64,000 bases of DNA from Siphonodentalium dalli (taxonomy: Eukaryota; Mollusca; Scaphopoda; Gadilida; Siphonodentaliidae), in assembly GCA_032622095.1 (NCBI GenBank), contig CP136061.1, positions 95,353,345 through 95,417,344 on the forward strand, written 5' to 3'. Below are positions 12,655 to 25,140 of the stretch, piece after piece. The notes beneath the pieces are model-generated. The model was not told the origin of the DNA, searched no databases, and was given only the letters and a program-made list of their open reading frames with translations. Position numbers and translations under genes: made by a program. How positions within the stretch are numbered: the first letter of the stretch is position 1; each line of letters begins with the position of its first letter.

Positions 12655-13379
12655 AGTCCACATGACAATTAATCCTTATATTTATATACATTTAGCGAAA
12701 AAGCCACTTTTATAAATGTATTTAAATCGATGACAAAACCAGCCCAAAATATCCCATAGCACCCTTGGCAAAAGTTAACAGGAACAATTTCTCTTTTATA
12801 TTGAAACCCGATGATTTATTAAGTAAATCCTGCGCGAGTCCAAATGCGCCCAAAACATTACGCGTTCGTCTTTCCAAACCCAACGACGTATCGATGTTGT
12901 TATGGGCCTGCAGTTATTAGCTGTTGCGCATTCACCAAGAAATAATTGCAACTAGCCACGTGGGCGCCGACCAATCGGAATGCTGGATTTAGTGATGATC
13001 ACACTTAGTATGTAAATATACTAACATCAACACCGTTAGCATTGCTGGTGGGGACATTGTCACAAAGCATCGATCAGAGTCGTAGCCTGCGTTTTAAATC
13101 GATCACAAAATTAATGTAACCAAGGGCGATTACATTCTTAGCCAGCTTTTCATATTCACGTGGGTCTAATGAACGAGACTAATTGTTTGGCTAACAATAT
13201 TCTTGAATAGATGACTGAAAAATAACTTATACATTTACAAGGGAGGAAATAAATTAAATATTATAGTCAATCATTTCAATACCTAATGTCATGCAATTGC
13301 TCGACTTCTATTCCTATATAACGTAACCAAAGAACCCAGGTTTGGAGCACGACGTCGCCAATGTAAGCCGGGCGCACAC

Positions 13380-13520
13380 GTCGCAACAATGTTGTGCAAC
13401 AATGTTGTAGGTGTCGTACAAGATTGTTGTAAGTGTCCGCACACGCTACAACAAAATCACACAACAAATGTTGTGTAACAATGTTGTGACTGACAGCACA
13501 CGGCGAATTTGTTGTACAAC
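13380..13520. repeat. Cluster of ACAACAATGTTGT palindromes
   Basis: At least four versions of the palindrome (AC)AACAATGTTGT and related ACAACAAATGTTGT forms lie within 140 bp, interspersed with CGCACACG motifs. Overlapping open frames on both strands derive from this repetition. It is probably the remnant of an inverted-repeat element. Confidence 0.55.
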
Positions 13521-13630
13521 AAGTCACGCGATAAAACGTCATCAAGTCACGTGTTTGTTGCATACTAATTTCAGCTCTGGGTTTTTCCCAAAGTTGATCG
13601 ATGCGGAAAGCATGCATCGGCTCGATCAAT

Positions 13631-13703
13631 GATCATGCCATGAATCTCTACTCTGGGCCTGGATGACGCCCGTTGAGCCAAAGTAGATATTCATGGAATG
13701 ATC
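13631..13703. repeat. Small inverted-repeat element beginning GATCATGCCATGAATC
   Basis: This 73-bp fold-back reads GATCATGCCATGAATCTC on the left and its near complement on the right, ending GGAATGATC. A much longer relative with the same terminal sequence lies at 21578-22105. Confidence 0.6.
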
Positions 13704-14394
13704 TAGATCTATAGCCCCAGGCGCTATATTTATTTCCTCCGACTTTTAAATAAATTTTATTTTGTCTTGTCTTATGTGATGACGAAATTCAAAGTGATAT
13801 ATATATATACACACTGAACCGATTTTGACCAATTTAGTACCCTTTTTATAGGTTATATGGAGTTATCATTAAACCTCCAAACCATATTTAATTTGGTTAT
13901 TTTGTACCTCCTGTGTTATTGGGGAGGGGGTATCAGGAGTTATTATTATACCTCCTTTATTAAATTATATGGAGTTATCAATAAAACTCCATGGTGGGTG
14001 AGGGCATAATTTACGCCAACCATGGACCTTGTTTTTTGTTTTATTTGGACAGAGTTCCTCTTACAAGTGTTCATGAATAAATCTCACGTCCTTTCATTAT
14101 TATTGTGAATTTTGGAAGGAGCGTGTAGTCGTGGACCTTGATTTCGAACCTTTGTTCATATTAACTTTTTTGAAATCGGTGCAGGCTTCGACCAATGATA
14201 CATGACCGAGCGGAACAGGTTATTAGGTTCAAAATATGATTTAATTGTATTTACCAGCCGCTTGAGCGACAGTCAACTTCTGGGTTGAATATATTGTTAT
14301 TTTCACTTCTATGTCTTGGTGAATTAACTTCCTATCCAAGGATTTGATAATTTGCACTCTTTTCTCAAATTTGACCCCCATATATATGCATTTG
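13704..14394. other. Gene-free stretch
   Basis: AT-rich sequence with short inverted motifs around the words TATGGAGTTATCA and ACCTCC near 13,850-14,000. No gene is recognised. Confidence 0.35.
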
Positions 14395-14399
14395 TGATT

Positions 14400-14750
14400 A
14401 TGTTATGAGCCTGGATGTCTCACTAGGCTATAGTTATGAGCTTGGATGTCTCAATAGGCTATGGTTATGAGTCCGGATGTCTCATTAGGCTATGGCTATG
14501 CCTATGGGCCTGTATGTCTCATTATCCATTAGGCTATGGTTATGAGCCTTGATGTCTCATTAGACTATGGTTATGGGTCTGGATGTCTCATTATGCAATG
14601 ATTATGAGTCTGGATGTCTCATTAGGCAATGGTTATGGGTCCGGATGTCTCATTAGGCTATGGTTATGAGCCTGGTTGTCTGTTTGTCAAAGTAGGTTAT
14701 CGCTATGAGCCTGGATGTCTGATTAGGTTATGGTTATGAGCTTGGTTGTC
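14400..14750. repeat. Minisatellite of about 31 bp
   Basis: About eleven imperfect tandem copies of a unit built from TATGAGCCTGGATGTCTC followed by ATTAGGCTATGGT. Single-base variants are common, and the array fades at both ends. It has no coding role. Confidence 0.85.
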
Positions 14751-16680
14751 GGCCGCTCTTAGGGCAAAACTTTTTGCGATATAAGTACATTTTCTACCAA
14801 TTTTATTGGTCAGCATCCATTCAAACTTCACAATGTCCCAATTTAATTATATATGTAACAATATTTCTGAAATAATACCTGACAAACGCTATTTAAATGA
14901 TTAAACTAAACAAGAGTTGACTAAACAAGACAGTGTCATTGCCAAAGCCCATATCTGGGCTTCCAGCACTCTTACATAGGGTCCAAATATGGGCTTTCAG
15001 CACTGAACCAGTTAATTATGAGAACCCTAACCCACAGATCGCACAGAAAACCACACATAGGAACCCCATATGGCAACTCCATGACACAAGATAACCCAAC
15101 ATGGGAACCCAAAGTAAACCATACAAGAACCCCAACAAGAACCCCATATGAGAACACAAACCTGTAAATTTCACCCCAACCACAGTCTGACATCTATCAG
15201 GCTAGCAACAACCAATCAGATTGAAGCTGAGCCCCAAACAGGCAAGGTTTCCCCACACTTTTGCACAAACCACATTTGGTCATGAACGAAATACGTAGAC
15301 CTATCGGCGAAGGATTAGTTGATTACTGGTGTTTCCCTGTGGAGAAACTCGTTTCTCATTAACCCTTTCTTATTAGTCCAGGAGATATTGGTCAAATTCT
15401 ACACCCCCCCCCCAGGACTTAACTTCACCCGACTAATTTTCTTCCTTAATGTCTTCTCTAATTGTACCCCCAATCCAAAAGATGGGGGGGGGGGGTATAC
15501 TGGATTATATGCGTCTGTCCATGTGTCTGTCCGCTCATATATCTCAACCATGGTTTATATGATCTCAATAAAAAATTTTGCGGTTTGGCATCAGTAGGGA
15601 TTTCAAAAGAGGGTTCATCGACGTTGTTCACATTTTCCATTCAAGAGTTATCCCTCTTTCCTTATCTGAAAATGTTGGATTTCCATCTGTCATTTGTTAG
15701 ACTTGTCCAGTAATTTGTTTGTTCCTCACTTTTGTTTTCATAATTTGGTTTCTGACCTGCCTATATTTCAAGTTTCACCATGTGGCTATCCCAGCACCCA
15801 TGGTGCAACCTCTTCTACTTTTTGTTGGTTATTAGCAAAAAAAATAAGTGGCCGCAGAGACTCCAGACAAGATGGTGTCCATATATACATATCGATATTA
15901 CGACAAAAAGTTGAAATTAGTATGTGAAAATAATTAATACATCAGCATTCAAAGAAATCAAGATATTAAACATTAAAATCTTTACTTTCGCATGGGTTTT
16001 CTTTTGTAACATCATATATTGTGGCATTTCAATGCTGTGTGTATGTGTCCATAAACTCAGATATTTTAGAATGTTTTGTGACTGATGGGACATAATTTAC
16101 ATGGCTACATTTAAAACAATTGAATGTATTTGTATTGGATAACATAATTTCTTATATTAATGTTCCATTGTGAATGTAGGAAAACAAAAGTTAGTATTAG
16201 TATCTCAATAGTTTGTGTGTACCACAACATTATGAACACAAAACGTGACTGATGGGACAAACCAATGGGAAGTAAATTCTGGGTGAATATTTGGGGGTGA
16301 AATATTATGGGAATGTATATACCTTAATGATTGTCAGTAATGTTTCCATATTCAAATACAAATGAAGTAATAAGTAACCTATATATTGTCAGTTGGTTAA
16401 AAATCCACAATGCACAAACAATTGGTAAAATCCATCAGTGTTTTGCCTGAAAAAAATGGTAGAGATGTTCTTTATCATAACTTAAGATTGGTGGCAGTTA
16501 TTGAGAAAATAAAAAGAGATTCATAAATTTGGGTATCTAACCATTCCACTGAGCAATACAGTGATAAATTTACAAGAATTCAAAATTTTCACAAAAATGC
16601 AACTTTCTGCTGGAAATGACCATATGTACTTTGAGAAATCAACAAGACTCGATCTCGCTAACATATGCATAGACGCCACA
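14751..16680. other. Gene-free stretch
   Basis: No exon is recognised. It contains poly-C and poly-G runs near 15,404 and 15,485. The segment about 15,405-15,460, which includes GGACTTAACTTCACCC, is a complement-orientation relative of 42,060-42,120. Confidence 0.4.
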
Positions 16681-16683
16681 ACC

Positions 16684-16763
16684 GTCCGATCTCGCTACTC
16701 TCATCAGGCCTCAACCGTCCGATCTCGCTACTCTCATCAGACCTGATGAGAGTAGCGAGATCG
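16684..16763. repeat. Duplicated word and hairpin (CGATCTCGCTACTCTCATCAG)
   Basis: A ~33-bp word containing CCGTCCGATCTCGCTACTC is repeated twice in tandem, then followed by its inverse. This gives a hairpin with 21-bp perfect arms (16720-16740 and 16743-16763) and only two bases between them. Such a tight hairpin is unusual in otherwise unique sequence. Confidence 0.75.
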
Positions 16764-17042
16764 CGAGACCTTTCCGGAACATGCACATGTTGCCACAGTG
16801 GATGTGACCAGTTGACGAGTGCGTACAAATTGTTCACTAAGTCTAACCAATCAACAGCAACGAAGTTATGACGTCACGAGAATTGGATGTTTGATTGACG
16901 CGTGTCAATTTCAACTTTTGATGCGTCCGGGGTTTTTTGACGGAAATAATCTCGAAGATTTACTCTTCTTTCATACTTAAATAAACGTTGGGTAGTTCTC
17001 CTGTGAAATGACGATTAAATTATAAGAAATAATCCGTGTTTT

Positions 17043-17158
17043 GATTAAGGTTATGAAGGTATAACCGTAAAGTTTGAAGTTAAATTTACTATAATGCGCT
17101 ACACGCAATTATAGAATTTTTCATTAGACTTTACGGTTATACCTTCATAACCTTAATC
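17043..17158. repeat. 116-bp fold-back repeat
   Basis: The arms are 31 bp and essentially perfect, beginning GATTAAGGTTATGAAGG and ending with its complement. The AT-rich loop is ~54 bp. It is probably a small inverted-repeat element. Confidence 0.75.
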
Positions 17159-17204
17159 GAACCACGGGTTATTTCTTAAATACATTCATAATAAGCTGGT
17201 CAAT

Positions 17205-17855
17205 TTTGTAAATATACAGATCTGCTTAACACCAACGCTCAGTCGAGTTCCCCGACTTCTTAATATAACCACATAATAACATCCAAAATTTCCGTGCATT
17301 TCAGGGAGGGAAATTCGTTATTTTTTTTATAAAAAATGCAGAAATATGTAAGAAAATGAACATTTAAGTTTTTTTCCGGCAACCAGGTCGGTACATCTCC
17401 CAGGATTAAACTTCATCCATTTTAGTTATCTCGAAGTTAAAATGTGACAGCGTATGTACCGGGCAATATGAAAGCCAAGATGGCCGCAATTTCCGGGAGT
17501 ATCCCCCAATCACTACAGAAACCTGCAACAAAAACGCATTTTTCGTGTTGCCATGGCATATGCCTGTCTTTTCGTGCATAATTTGACTTTAAAGATTTTT
17601 TTCAAAATGACGGCAAAAATGGCAATCGGGAAGTCAACAATTGAAGTGCTTTTTGTTGATTATAATAAGCTTTTTTGGTGTCAATTTTGTGAATATTCAA
17701 ACCTGCTGACGATAACGCTCGGTCGAGTTTCATGCATGACTGCTAAACATGACCACACAATAACATTCAAAATTTCCGTGTATTTCAGGGAGGGAAATTC
17801 GTTATGTTTCGGTAAAAAAAATGCAGAAAACATGTAAGAAAATGAAAATTTTAAT
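17205..17855. repeat. Diverged direct duplication
   Basis: Two copies of a ~165-bp sequence, about 17,205-17,375 and 17,690-17,855, share the words CAAAATTTCCGTG and TTTCAGGGAGGGAAATTCG, followed by ATGCAGAAA...TGTAAGAAAATGAA. They differ by many substitutions. No coding potential is evident. Confidence 0.6.
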
Positions 17856-18164
17856 TTTTAGTTAGTTTTTGTAAATATACAAATCTGCTGTTTATGGTGT
17901 AAATTATGAAAATATACGAATCTGCTGAATATAGAAGAGATTGTTTGACTTTGTTAGAGTGGCCGCCTTTTTTCAATATCCATTTTTTCAGAGAAGACAT
18001 GTCACAGAGCCATTCATTTGCCACGAAGATATGCCTGGCATCGGATCTGTTAGCAGCTCTGTTTATGCGGCTCGTGCAGTCATCCATTTTCGTCCTCGTT
18101 CCCGAGATTATACGAGCGTATGAGACGTCGAGAACATACGGGCAGCTGCTGATGTCGGTCTACG

Positions 18165-20575
18165 TAGGCACTATGCTCATCACAGGTACGTCCATTAAAG
18201 ATACGGTAAGCGTAGGTGCTATGCTCATCACTGGGACGTCCATTAAAGTACGTAGGTACTATTCTCATCACAGGTACGTTAATTAAAGATACGGTAAGCG
18301 TAGGTACTATGCTCATCACATGTACGTCAATTAAAGATACGGTAAGCGTAGGTACTATACTCATCACAGGTACATTAATTAAAGATACGGTAAGCGTAGG
18401 TACTATGCTCATCACAGGTACGTCAATTAAAGTTACGGTAATCGTGGGCACTATGCTAATCACAGGTACGTCCATTAAAGTACGTAGGGACTATTCTCAT
18501 CACAGGTACGTCAATTAAAGATGCGGTAAGCGTAGGTACTATGCTCATCACATGTACACGCATTAAAGATGCGGTAAGCGTAGGTACTATGCTCATCACA
18601 GGTACGTGCGTTAAAGATACGATAAGCGTAGGCACTATGCTCACCATAGGTACGTGTATTAAAGTACGTAGGCACTATGCTCATCACACGTACGTGCATT
18701 AAAGATACGATAAGCGTATGCACTATGCTCATCACAGGTACATGCATTAAAGTACGTAAGCACTATGCTCATCACAGGTACGTCCATTAAATATACGGTA
18801 AGCGTATGCACTATGCTCATCACAGGTACATGCATTAAAGTACGTAAGCACTATGCTCATCACAGGTACGTCCATTAAAGATACGGTAAGCGTATGCACT
18901 ATGCTCATCACAGGTACATGCATTAAAGTACGTAGGCACTATGCTCATCACAGGTACGTCCATTAAAGATACGGTAAGCGTAGGTACTATATGCTCACCA
19001 CAGGTACGTCCATTAAATATACGGTAAGCGTAGGCACTATGCTCATCACAGGTACGTGTATTACAGATACGGCAAGTGTGGGTACTATGCTCATCACATG
19101 TACGTCCATTAAAGATACGGCAAGCGTAGGTACTATGCTCATCACAGGTACATGCATTAAAGATACGATAAGCGTAGTCACTATGCTCATCACATGTACG
19201 TCCATTAAATATACGGTAAGCGAATGCACTATTCTCATCACAGGTACATACATTAAAGTACGTAGGCACTATGCTCACCACATGTACGTGCATTAACGTA
19301 CGTAGGCACTATGCTCATCACAGGTACATGCATTAAAGATACGGTAATCGTAGACACTATGCTCATCACAGGTACGTGCATTAAAGTACGTAGGCACTAT
19401 GCTCATCACAGGTACGTCCATTAAAGATACGGTAAGCGTAGGCACCATATGCTCATCACAGGTTCATACATTAAAGATACGATAAGCGTAGGCACTATGC
19501 TCATCACAGGTACATGCATTAAAGATACGATAAGCGTAGGCACTATGCTCATCACAGGTACATGCATTAAAGTACGTAGGCACTATGCTCACCACATGTA
19601 CGTGCATTAACGTACGTAGGCACTAAGCTCATCACAGGTACATGCATTAAAGTGCGTAGGCACTATGCTCACCACATGTATGTGCATTAACGTACGTAGG
19701 CACCATGCTAATCACAGGTACATGCATTAAAGATACGGTAATCGTAGGCACTATGCTAAGCACAGGTACGTGCATTAAAGTACGTAGGCACTATGCTCAT
19801 CACAGGTACGTCCATTAAAGATACGGTAATCGTAGGCACCATATGCTCATCACAGGTACGTCCATTAAAGATACGGTAAGCGTAGGCACTATGTCCATCA
19901 CAGGTACGTCCATTAAATATATGGTAAGCGTAGGCACTATGCTCATCACAGGTACGTGCATTAAAGTACGTAGGCACTATGCTCATCACAGGTACACGCA
20001 TTAAAGATACGGTAAGCGTAGGCACCATATGCTCATCACAGTTACGTCCATTAAAGTACGTAGGCACTATGCTCATCATAGGTACGCCCATTGAATATAC
20101 GGTAATCGTAGGCACCATATGCTCATCATAGGTACGTCCATTAAAGATACGGTAAGCGTAGGCACTATGTCCATCACATGTACGTCCATTAAATATATGG
20201 TAAGCGTAGGCACTATGCTCATCACAGGTACGTGCATTAAAGTACGTAGGCACTATGCTCATCACAGGTAGGTCCATTAAATATACGGTAAGCGTAAGCA
20301 CTATGCTCATCACAGGTACGTCCATTAAAGTACGTAAGCACTATGCTCATCATAGGTACGCCCATTGACGATACGGTAAGCGTAGGCACTATGCTAATCA
20401 CAGGTATGTTCATTAACGATACGGTAAGCGTAAGCACTATGCTCATCACATGTACGTGCACTATGCTCACCACATGTAGGTGTACTATGCTCATCACAGG
20501 TACGTGCAGTATGCTCATCACATGTAGGTGCACTATGCTCATCACAGGTACGTGCATAAAGATACGCTAAGCGTC
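18165..20575. repeat. 2.4-kb minisatellite of 48/40-bp units
   Basis: Roughly fifty tandem units. The long unit (48 bp) runs GGTACGTCCATTAAAGATAC, then GGTAAGCGTAGGCACTATG, then CTCATCACA. The short unit (40 bp) lacks 8 bp around the GATACGGTAAGC part. Units vary by substitutions, and the two lengths alternate irregularly. Long open frames on both strands arise because stop codons are rare in the unit; the 40-bp units break any shared frame, so I do not call a protein. The array ends about 740 bp before the first visible transporter exon. Confidence 0.9.
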
Positions 20576-20744
20576 GGTGGTGGTAAACCCTACACTCTTA
20601 GAACAAATGTGTATAAATTGTACACAATATGTTTTAATTTTGATCTTAAACAAAATTGTGTAGAAATGACGCATGAGTGACATGACATATGTGTCGGTGG
20701 AATTTTCTCCACATTGAATATGAGTGGATATTATAGTTGGTAAA

Positions 20745-20986
20745 AATCAAGTGGTTATTATTACTATTTGATTTTAGAGTTATCCATTTTTATTTGCAAG
20801 ACCGTCCGTTTGACGTCAATCTTCCTCATGCGTGTGGCCCAAAAACAGTAGAAATAATAAACTTCAAAAATTGATATATGATCACTCTGAGCTTTGATGG
20901 GTAGGTTCCTCGACTCGAATCAAATATTTTTTACCCAGAAGCCAAAGAAATAGTAATTTAGGAGCGTCTGATCGAATTGAGTACCT
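20745..20986. mobile_element. Partial TTAA-type element, family 3
   Basis: The right end reads GAGTACCTTT followed by TTAA (20987-20990). The body shares words such as GAGTTATCCAT, GACCGTCCGTTT and CTCGACTCGAATCAAATATT with copies at about 41,030-41,262, 46,430-46,812, 49571-50051 and 57844-58280. The left end is missing. Confidence 0.7.
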
Positions 20987-21314
20987 TTAATGTGTGTTTC
21001 ATATTCAAAATTGGGGCACAATCGATACCTATTTTCCATATAAATTTCAGTCAGTAATATGAGTTTTTGACGATTACCGACTGTTCATTGTGAATTTCGA
21101 CAGCCTGTGTACTAGTTTATGTGAGGGTGTTAGTGGTTGCAACGTCACATTTATACCATCAAACCAACGTTGATATATACATGTATGTTTTATACAGATT
21201 AAAGATAAATACCGCTATTGGTTAGAGACTTTATTGATGACCTATAGGGGCCTGTCCCTGTCCCTGTCCCTGGATTACATTACATCAAATGAATCTGACC
21301 TTCTTGATCTTCAG

Positions 21315-21458
21315 GTGTGGGGTGGAGTATGCTGGCACGGAGATTTGGACCCGGATCGACCTTACTCGTGTCTTCGTTGCTAACGGCAACAGGATTTTTG
21401 TCGTGTCTGTTTATCATCGACCTCCAGCTCCTCATATTTTCACTCGGATTTGTGTCAG
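21315..21458 (+). CDS. SLC16/MCT-like transporter, internal exon
   Basis: This 144-bp exon is preceded by a pyrimidine-rich TTCTTGATCTTCAG acceptor and followed by a GTATTT donor. Read in the frame set by the next exon, it encodes about 47 residues starting VGWSMLARRFGPGSTLL and continuing as hydrophobic helices to SLGFVSG. This fits the TM3-TM4 region of monocarboxylate transporters, where a conserved RFG motif follows TM2. It ends after one base of a Gly codon, and the exon at 40230 supplies the other two bases, so the phases agree. The frame is not the longest open frame here. The upstream exon with TM1 and TM2 was not found. The substrate cannot be predicted. Confidence 0.8.
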
Positions 21459-21577
21459 GTATTTACAAAGAAACACACACTTTATTCTAAAACAGTTGGG
21501 AAACAAGTGTCATGACAAGGTGGCACAACGGATCACAACGGGGACGGGCGGTTCGCAATGTATATCACCTCACTGAA

Positions 21578-22105
21578 GATCAAGCCATGAATCTCTACTC
21601 TCTCTCTAACGCCCGTGGAGGTCATATTCCATCTGTACAAAACCTGGGAACTTTTTGATGTTCTGACAGGGAACGTTGTAACATTGAACAAACAGGGCAG
21701 GGAATATATTATTATTTCTTTGTTAATACGTATTCCTCAATAATCTACTTCACATTAGGGGGTGGTCGCAGCCGGAGATTGCATGTTTTTCTGTGAGTTT
21801 TGTGAGCCGATATAGCAATAAACATTGAATTAATTACCCAGGAAAAATTCCACAAATGTAAGCGAAGCAAAGTGAATTCGTGCACAAAGTTACCTAAATC
21901 ATGCAATTTCGAATTAAGACCTCCACCTACATGTAAAGTGAAGTACGTTATTAAGGAACAGATAATAACTAAGAAATATATTATCCGCATTATATTTTCA
22001 ACTTTATGAGGTTCCCTGTCAAAACTTAAAAAAGTTCCCAGTGTATGTACTGGTGGAATATGATCTCTACGGGTGTTAGCCAGAGTAAAGATTCATGGCA
22101 TGATC
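21578..22105. mobile_element. Inverted-repeat element in transporter intron
   Basis: A 528-bp unit with ~95-bp terminal inverted repeats beginning GATCA(A/T)GCCATGAATCT and continuing to GGGAACTTTTT...GACAGGGAAC. The two repeats match with scattered mismatches. A short relative sits at 13631-13703. It lies 120 bp downstream of the exon at 21315-21458. Confidence 0.7.
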
Positions 22106-22114
22106 TAACCTTAC

Positions 22115-22275
22115 TGAAGAAAACAAGTTAGTCAATATGACTTAGAGTAGTCAACTGTGTTAGTTTAGTCATAATGACTAAGGAAGAAAATTAGTCACAA
22201 TGAATAGGGTTATGTATTAAGTCATAACGACTAATGAATCAAAGTGACCCCACGTGTGACTAACCCTAAGTTGGT
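22115..22275. repeat. Cluster of TAGTCATAATGACTA palindromes
   Basis: Repeated half-sites TTAGTCA and TGACTAA occur about ten times in 160 bp, with a perfect 15-bp palindrome TAGTCATAATGACTA at 22166-22180. It could be an old inverted-repeat element or a cluster of bZIP-like sites; the sequence alone does not decide. Confidence 0.5.
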
Positions 22276-23200
22276 CATATTGACCTGATGTTTTTTTACT
22301 CGGTGTTGGGGGGGGGGGGATACAAGTGGGACATAATCAAGTTATTTGCACGACTATGTCCATTATAACTTTTTCTCTACGCACCCACATGTGTTCGACC
22401 ATCAACCGAACCCATTAACTCAATCAATAACAAACAAAATTCTGATTCTGAACAAACAACTCAAGTTGTGGGATACAGTTGGCAGGACAAACTAGACCAA
22501 GACTAACATAATCCGAGAGCATGGACATAATTTACCACTGGTCTGAATATTATCACCAGCCAACTTATATATGTATATATACATTGTGCATTTCGAGGTT
22601 TTAATAAATATGGATTTTGTTATATGTATTTGGCCATTTGCATTATCATGTCGTCGATTGTATAATCATTCTGAACAACACATACCACCCGCATAAGAAA
22701 TAATGCACGTTTTCAAATTATCGTATTCAAAGTCAACGATGCACTACATTTTCTTGAAACTTTTCAAATTTTTCAACTTTAACTAGCTATTTATTGTAAA
22801 CTGAAAGTGAGAGACCATATTTAGCTCCTTCATTAAACACCGTGAACAAAAGTATCTTGTTATACGAAGATCTGTGAACGTTCATGTTAATAGGTTATCT
22901 TAAAATCAAAGTTACTAATTTGATATAAATTTTATTTATTATATGGCAAAGATGATTTGCCATGCTGATTATGTTCATTGAATAAATTAAGAAAACAGAT
23001 TCATTAAGTAATCGAGAGTCACCCTTGAAAATTTAAATCATTCATATTGAAATTCAAAATTTGATTTTCAAAATGTTTCTTCAAATATACAAGTTATACA
23101 TGTATTACGTCATCAACACGATAGCACCACTCTCCGCGCGCTCAATTAAAACCACATTAAAATAGCAATCCACGCTGTCAAAATTATAATTTGCAACATG
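22276..23200. other. Intronic AT-rich stretch
   Basis: This is intron of the transporter gene, with a poly-G run near 22,310 and no recognised exon or RNA. Around 23,092-23,140 the sequence GTTATACATGTA...CACTCTC loosely resembles 39,337-39,387 on the far side of the large palindrome. Confidence 0.4.
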
Positions 23201-23203
23201 ATT

Positions 23204-23674
23204 TGTGACCCGCCATATCAAATCCAGTCGGAAGTCGGGATTTTTTTTACCCTGTGCCAATGGCCAATGCATTCTCTTATATATGCGAGTCGACCATAGG
23301 TCGCCTCGCATATATAAGAGAATTCATTGGCTTAACAATTTTTTATCATGTTTTTTAAATAAATGTTTCTTACAATTTTTAGGACATAAAATAAAAAAAA
23401 ACGTCCGTTACCCTGCAGGGAGCCCTACACATATGTATAGCAGTACATAGAAGAGTGTCGTCTGTTCATGTTTGTCTGGGGCTCTGTATGGGTGAAATTA
23501 TTAAATTGTTAAAGAATACAAGAACAAATTATTAAAATTGTAAAAAATTGTTAGGCCAATGCATTCTCTTATATATGCGAGGCGACCTATGGTCGACTCG
23601 CATATATAAGAGAATGCATTGGCACAGGGTAAAGAAATCCCGACTTCCGACTGGATTTGATATGGCGGGTCACA
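23204..23674. mobile_element. Element containing hairpin-ended copy C
   Basis: Outer inverted repeats of about 46 bp (23204-23249 and 23630-23674; GTGACCCGCCATATCAAATC inward) enclose the hairpin-ended element 23250-23629. In that inner element the 69-bp hairpins lie at 23263-23331 and 23555-23623. The left one has one substitution in its right arm and a 6-bp duplication (CAATGG) before it. The spacer is enlarged to ~220 bp by unrelated sequence. The large palindrome begins 7 bp after this unit. Confidence 0.8.
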
Positions 23675-23680
23675 TTTGTG
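23675..23680. repeat. Left 6-bp target-site duplication, TTTGTG
   Basis: TTTGTG lies immediately outside the left end of the palindromic element and recurs in direct orientation at 39328-39333 immediately outside the right end. Polintons are reported to make 6-bp target duplications. Confidence 0.75.
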
Positions 23681-25060
23681 AGAAGAATAGATGTCTCGTT
23701 AGAGTCACATCTAAAAATAGAATCTTTGGGTCTAAAATTGGTTGTACTAAAATATTCCCAAAATAACAAAACCCAAAAAAAAAATTCAAAAATTCAAAAA
23801 TTTATTTTTTCCAAAAAATTTCAAAACCCTAAAATTATTATTTCCAAAAAAATTCAAAACTTCCAAAAAATTTTAAAACCCCAAAATTTCAAAAGAAAAA
23901 ATTTCAAAACCCCTCAAAATTATTTCTCTAAAAAAAAGTTTAAATAAAAAATTTATAACGAGTTTTTTCGGTTTCTCATAATATCGATATTAAAAAATAT
24001 CGAATGTTAAATTATTTGCGCGTAATATCTTTCGTTATTTTTTTGTTCAACCAATGTTTCAATGTATTTATTAATCGATGTTTAGAAATATCTTTATACC
24101 AATTATATGTGTATGGACAGTCGCTGTAATGTTGGACATTGTGACCAACGGTATGAATGCATACATTCCAGTGTTTAACGGACGCAGTTCATATAATTGT
24201 CATACCTGAAAATAGACACCATTACTTTTTACATAAATAATAAAGAGCGTTTATTCTTTACTTATCTCTATATGAAGTTATTGAGTATATGACAGGCGTG
24301 TGTATTTTCGTCAATTATTGGAAGTATTCAAATGTACTATGTTGAATCCCTAACGGTCGAAAATTGTAATGTGAAATTAGAACCCTCCAGAATGAATTGT
24401 CATATTGAATGAATGATGATTTAATCTCAGCCATTTTTACATGGAACATGAGCGATGTACACTCAATCACACACGCCACATTGGTGTTAACAATGTGTCT
24501 TTCACACCTTTGCTTTACCAAATGAATTCTATTATTTCCCCGGTCACAGCTATATGGTATTCAGAAAACATATCGATTTAATGTCTGAACAAACGGGGTT
24601 AGTATCAATTAAGGTTGATAAACTGTGTCATTCACATGATAATTAGTTAGCCAAAAACATGCATACATATTACGTCAGGTCGTGAGACACTCAATTATAC
24701 AAATTGCTTTGATCACATTGTTATAACAACATTACGTAATAACCCCTTATCACTCCAGTCACACTTACGATCATTTTGTATGCCGAAAACTCCAGGTAGC
24801 ACCGATGATGTAACATTATATCACTGCTATTGTGCCAATGATAGGTTCAGACATGTTCTATGTTTAGAAAAATAGATAATCTGCAGGTGTTCTCAGCGGG
24901 GGGGAACACAGGGTTACGTAATAATAACCAGTTAAACAACTAATGTTGCCTCGTCCGTACAAAACCAATTATCGGCCTATTCATACATTACGTTCATATA
25001 TATATATAATCTTATATAATGTTACGTCATTCGTGCTTGCATATGTTCGGGATTTTATGG
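23681..25060. other. Left-arm terminal non-coding region
   Basis: The ~1.4 kb between the element end and the polymerase gene has no convincing gene. The tip contains AGATGT...ACATCT, a small inverted motif at 23689-23712. From about 23,765 to 23,945 it is a degenerate CAAAA-rich tract (words such as TTTCAAAACCC and TTCCAAAAAA). A 68-codon minus-strand frame at 24315-24521 is conserved in the other arm only because the arms are identical. The mirror region is about 37,946-39,327. Confidence 0.6.
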
Positions 25061-25070
25061 TATAAAAATA
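25061..25070 (+). promoter_or_regulatory. Candidate TATA box for left polymerase gene
   Basis: TATAAAAATA lies 71-80 bp before the ATG at 25141, in sequence free of other start codons in good context. The mirror copy is at 37936-37945 on the minus strand. This is inferred from sequence and position only. Confidence 0.5.
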
Positions 25071-25140
25071 TAGCTTACTAAGCTGTATTCCATATAGTGA
25101 ATATACGCCGCTGTAATCACTACTCAGGACTTCTCGAAAA

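Noticed and set aside
14400-14750. CRISPR-like repeat array
   Set aside because: Units are contiguous and imperfect with no unique spacers, and the genome is eukaryotic.
17906-18286. Missing first exon of the transporter
   Set aside because: There is an acceptor-like TTTTTTCAG and a hydrophobic stretch, but no MCT signature motif, and the frame runs into the minisatellite.
18080-20570. Repetitive proteins encoded by the 48/40-bp minisatellite on either strand
   Set aside because: Mixed 48- and 40-bp units break any frame, both strands are open, and no splice or start context supports expression.
23765-23945. CCCCAAAA-like telomeric repeats near the element end
   Set aside because: The words are irregular and form a general CAAAA-rich tract, not a regular telomere array.
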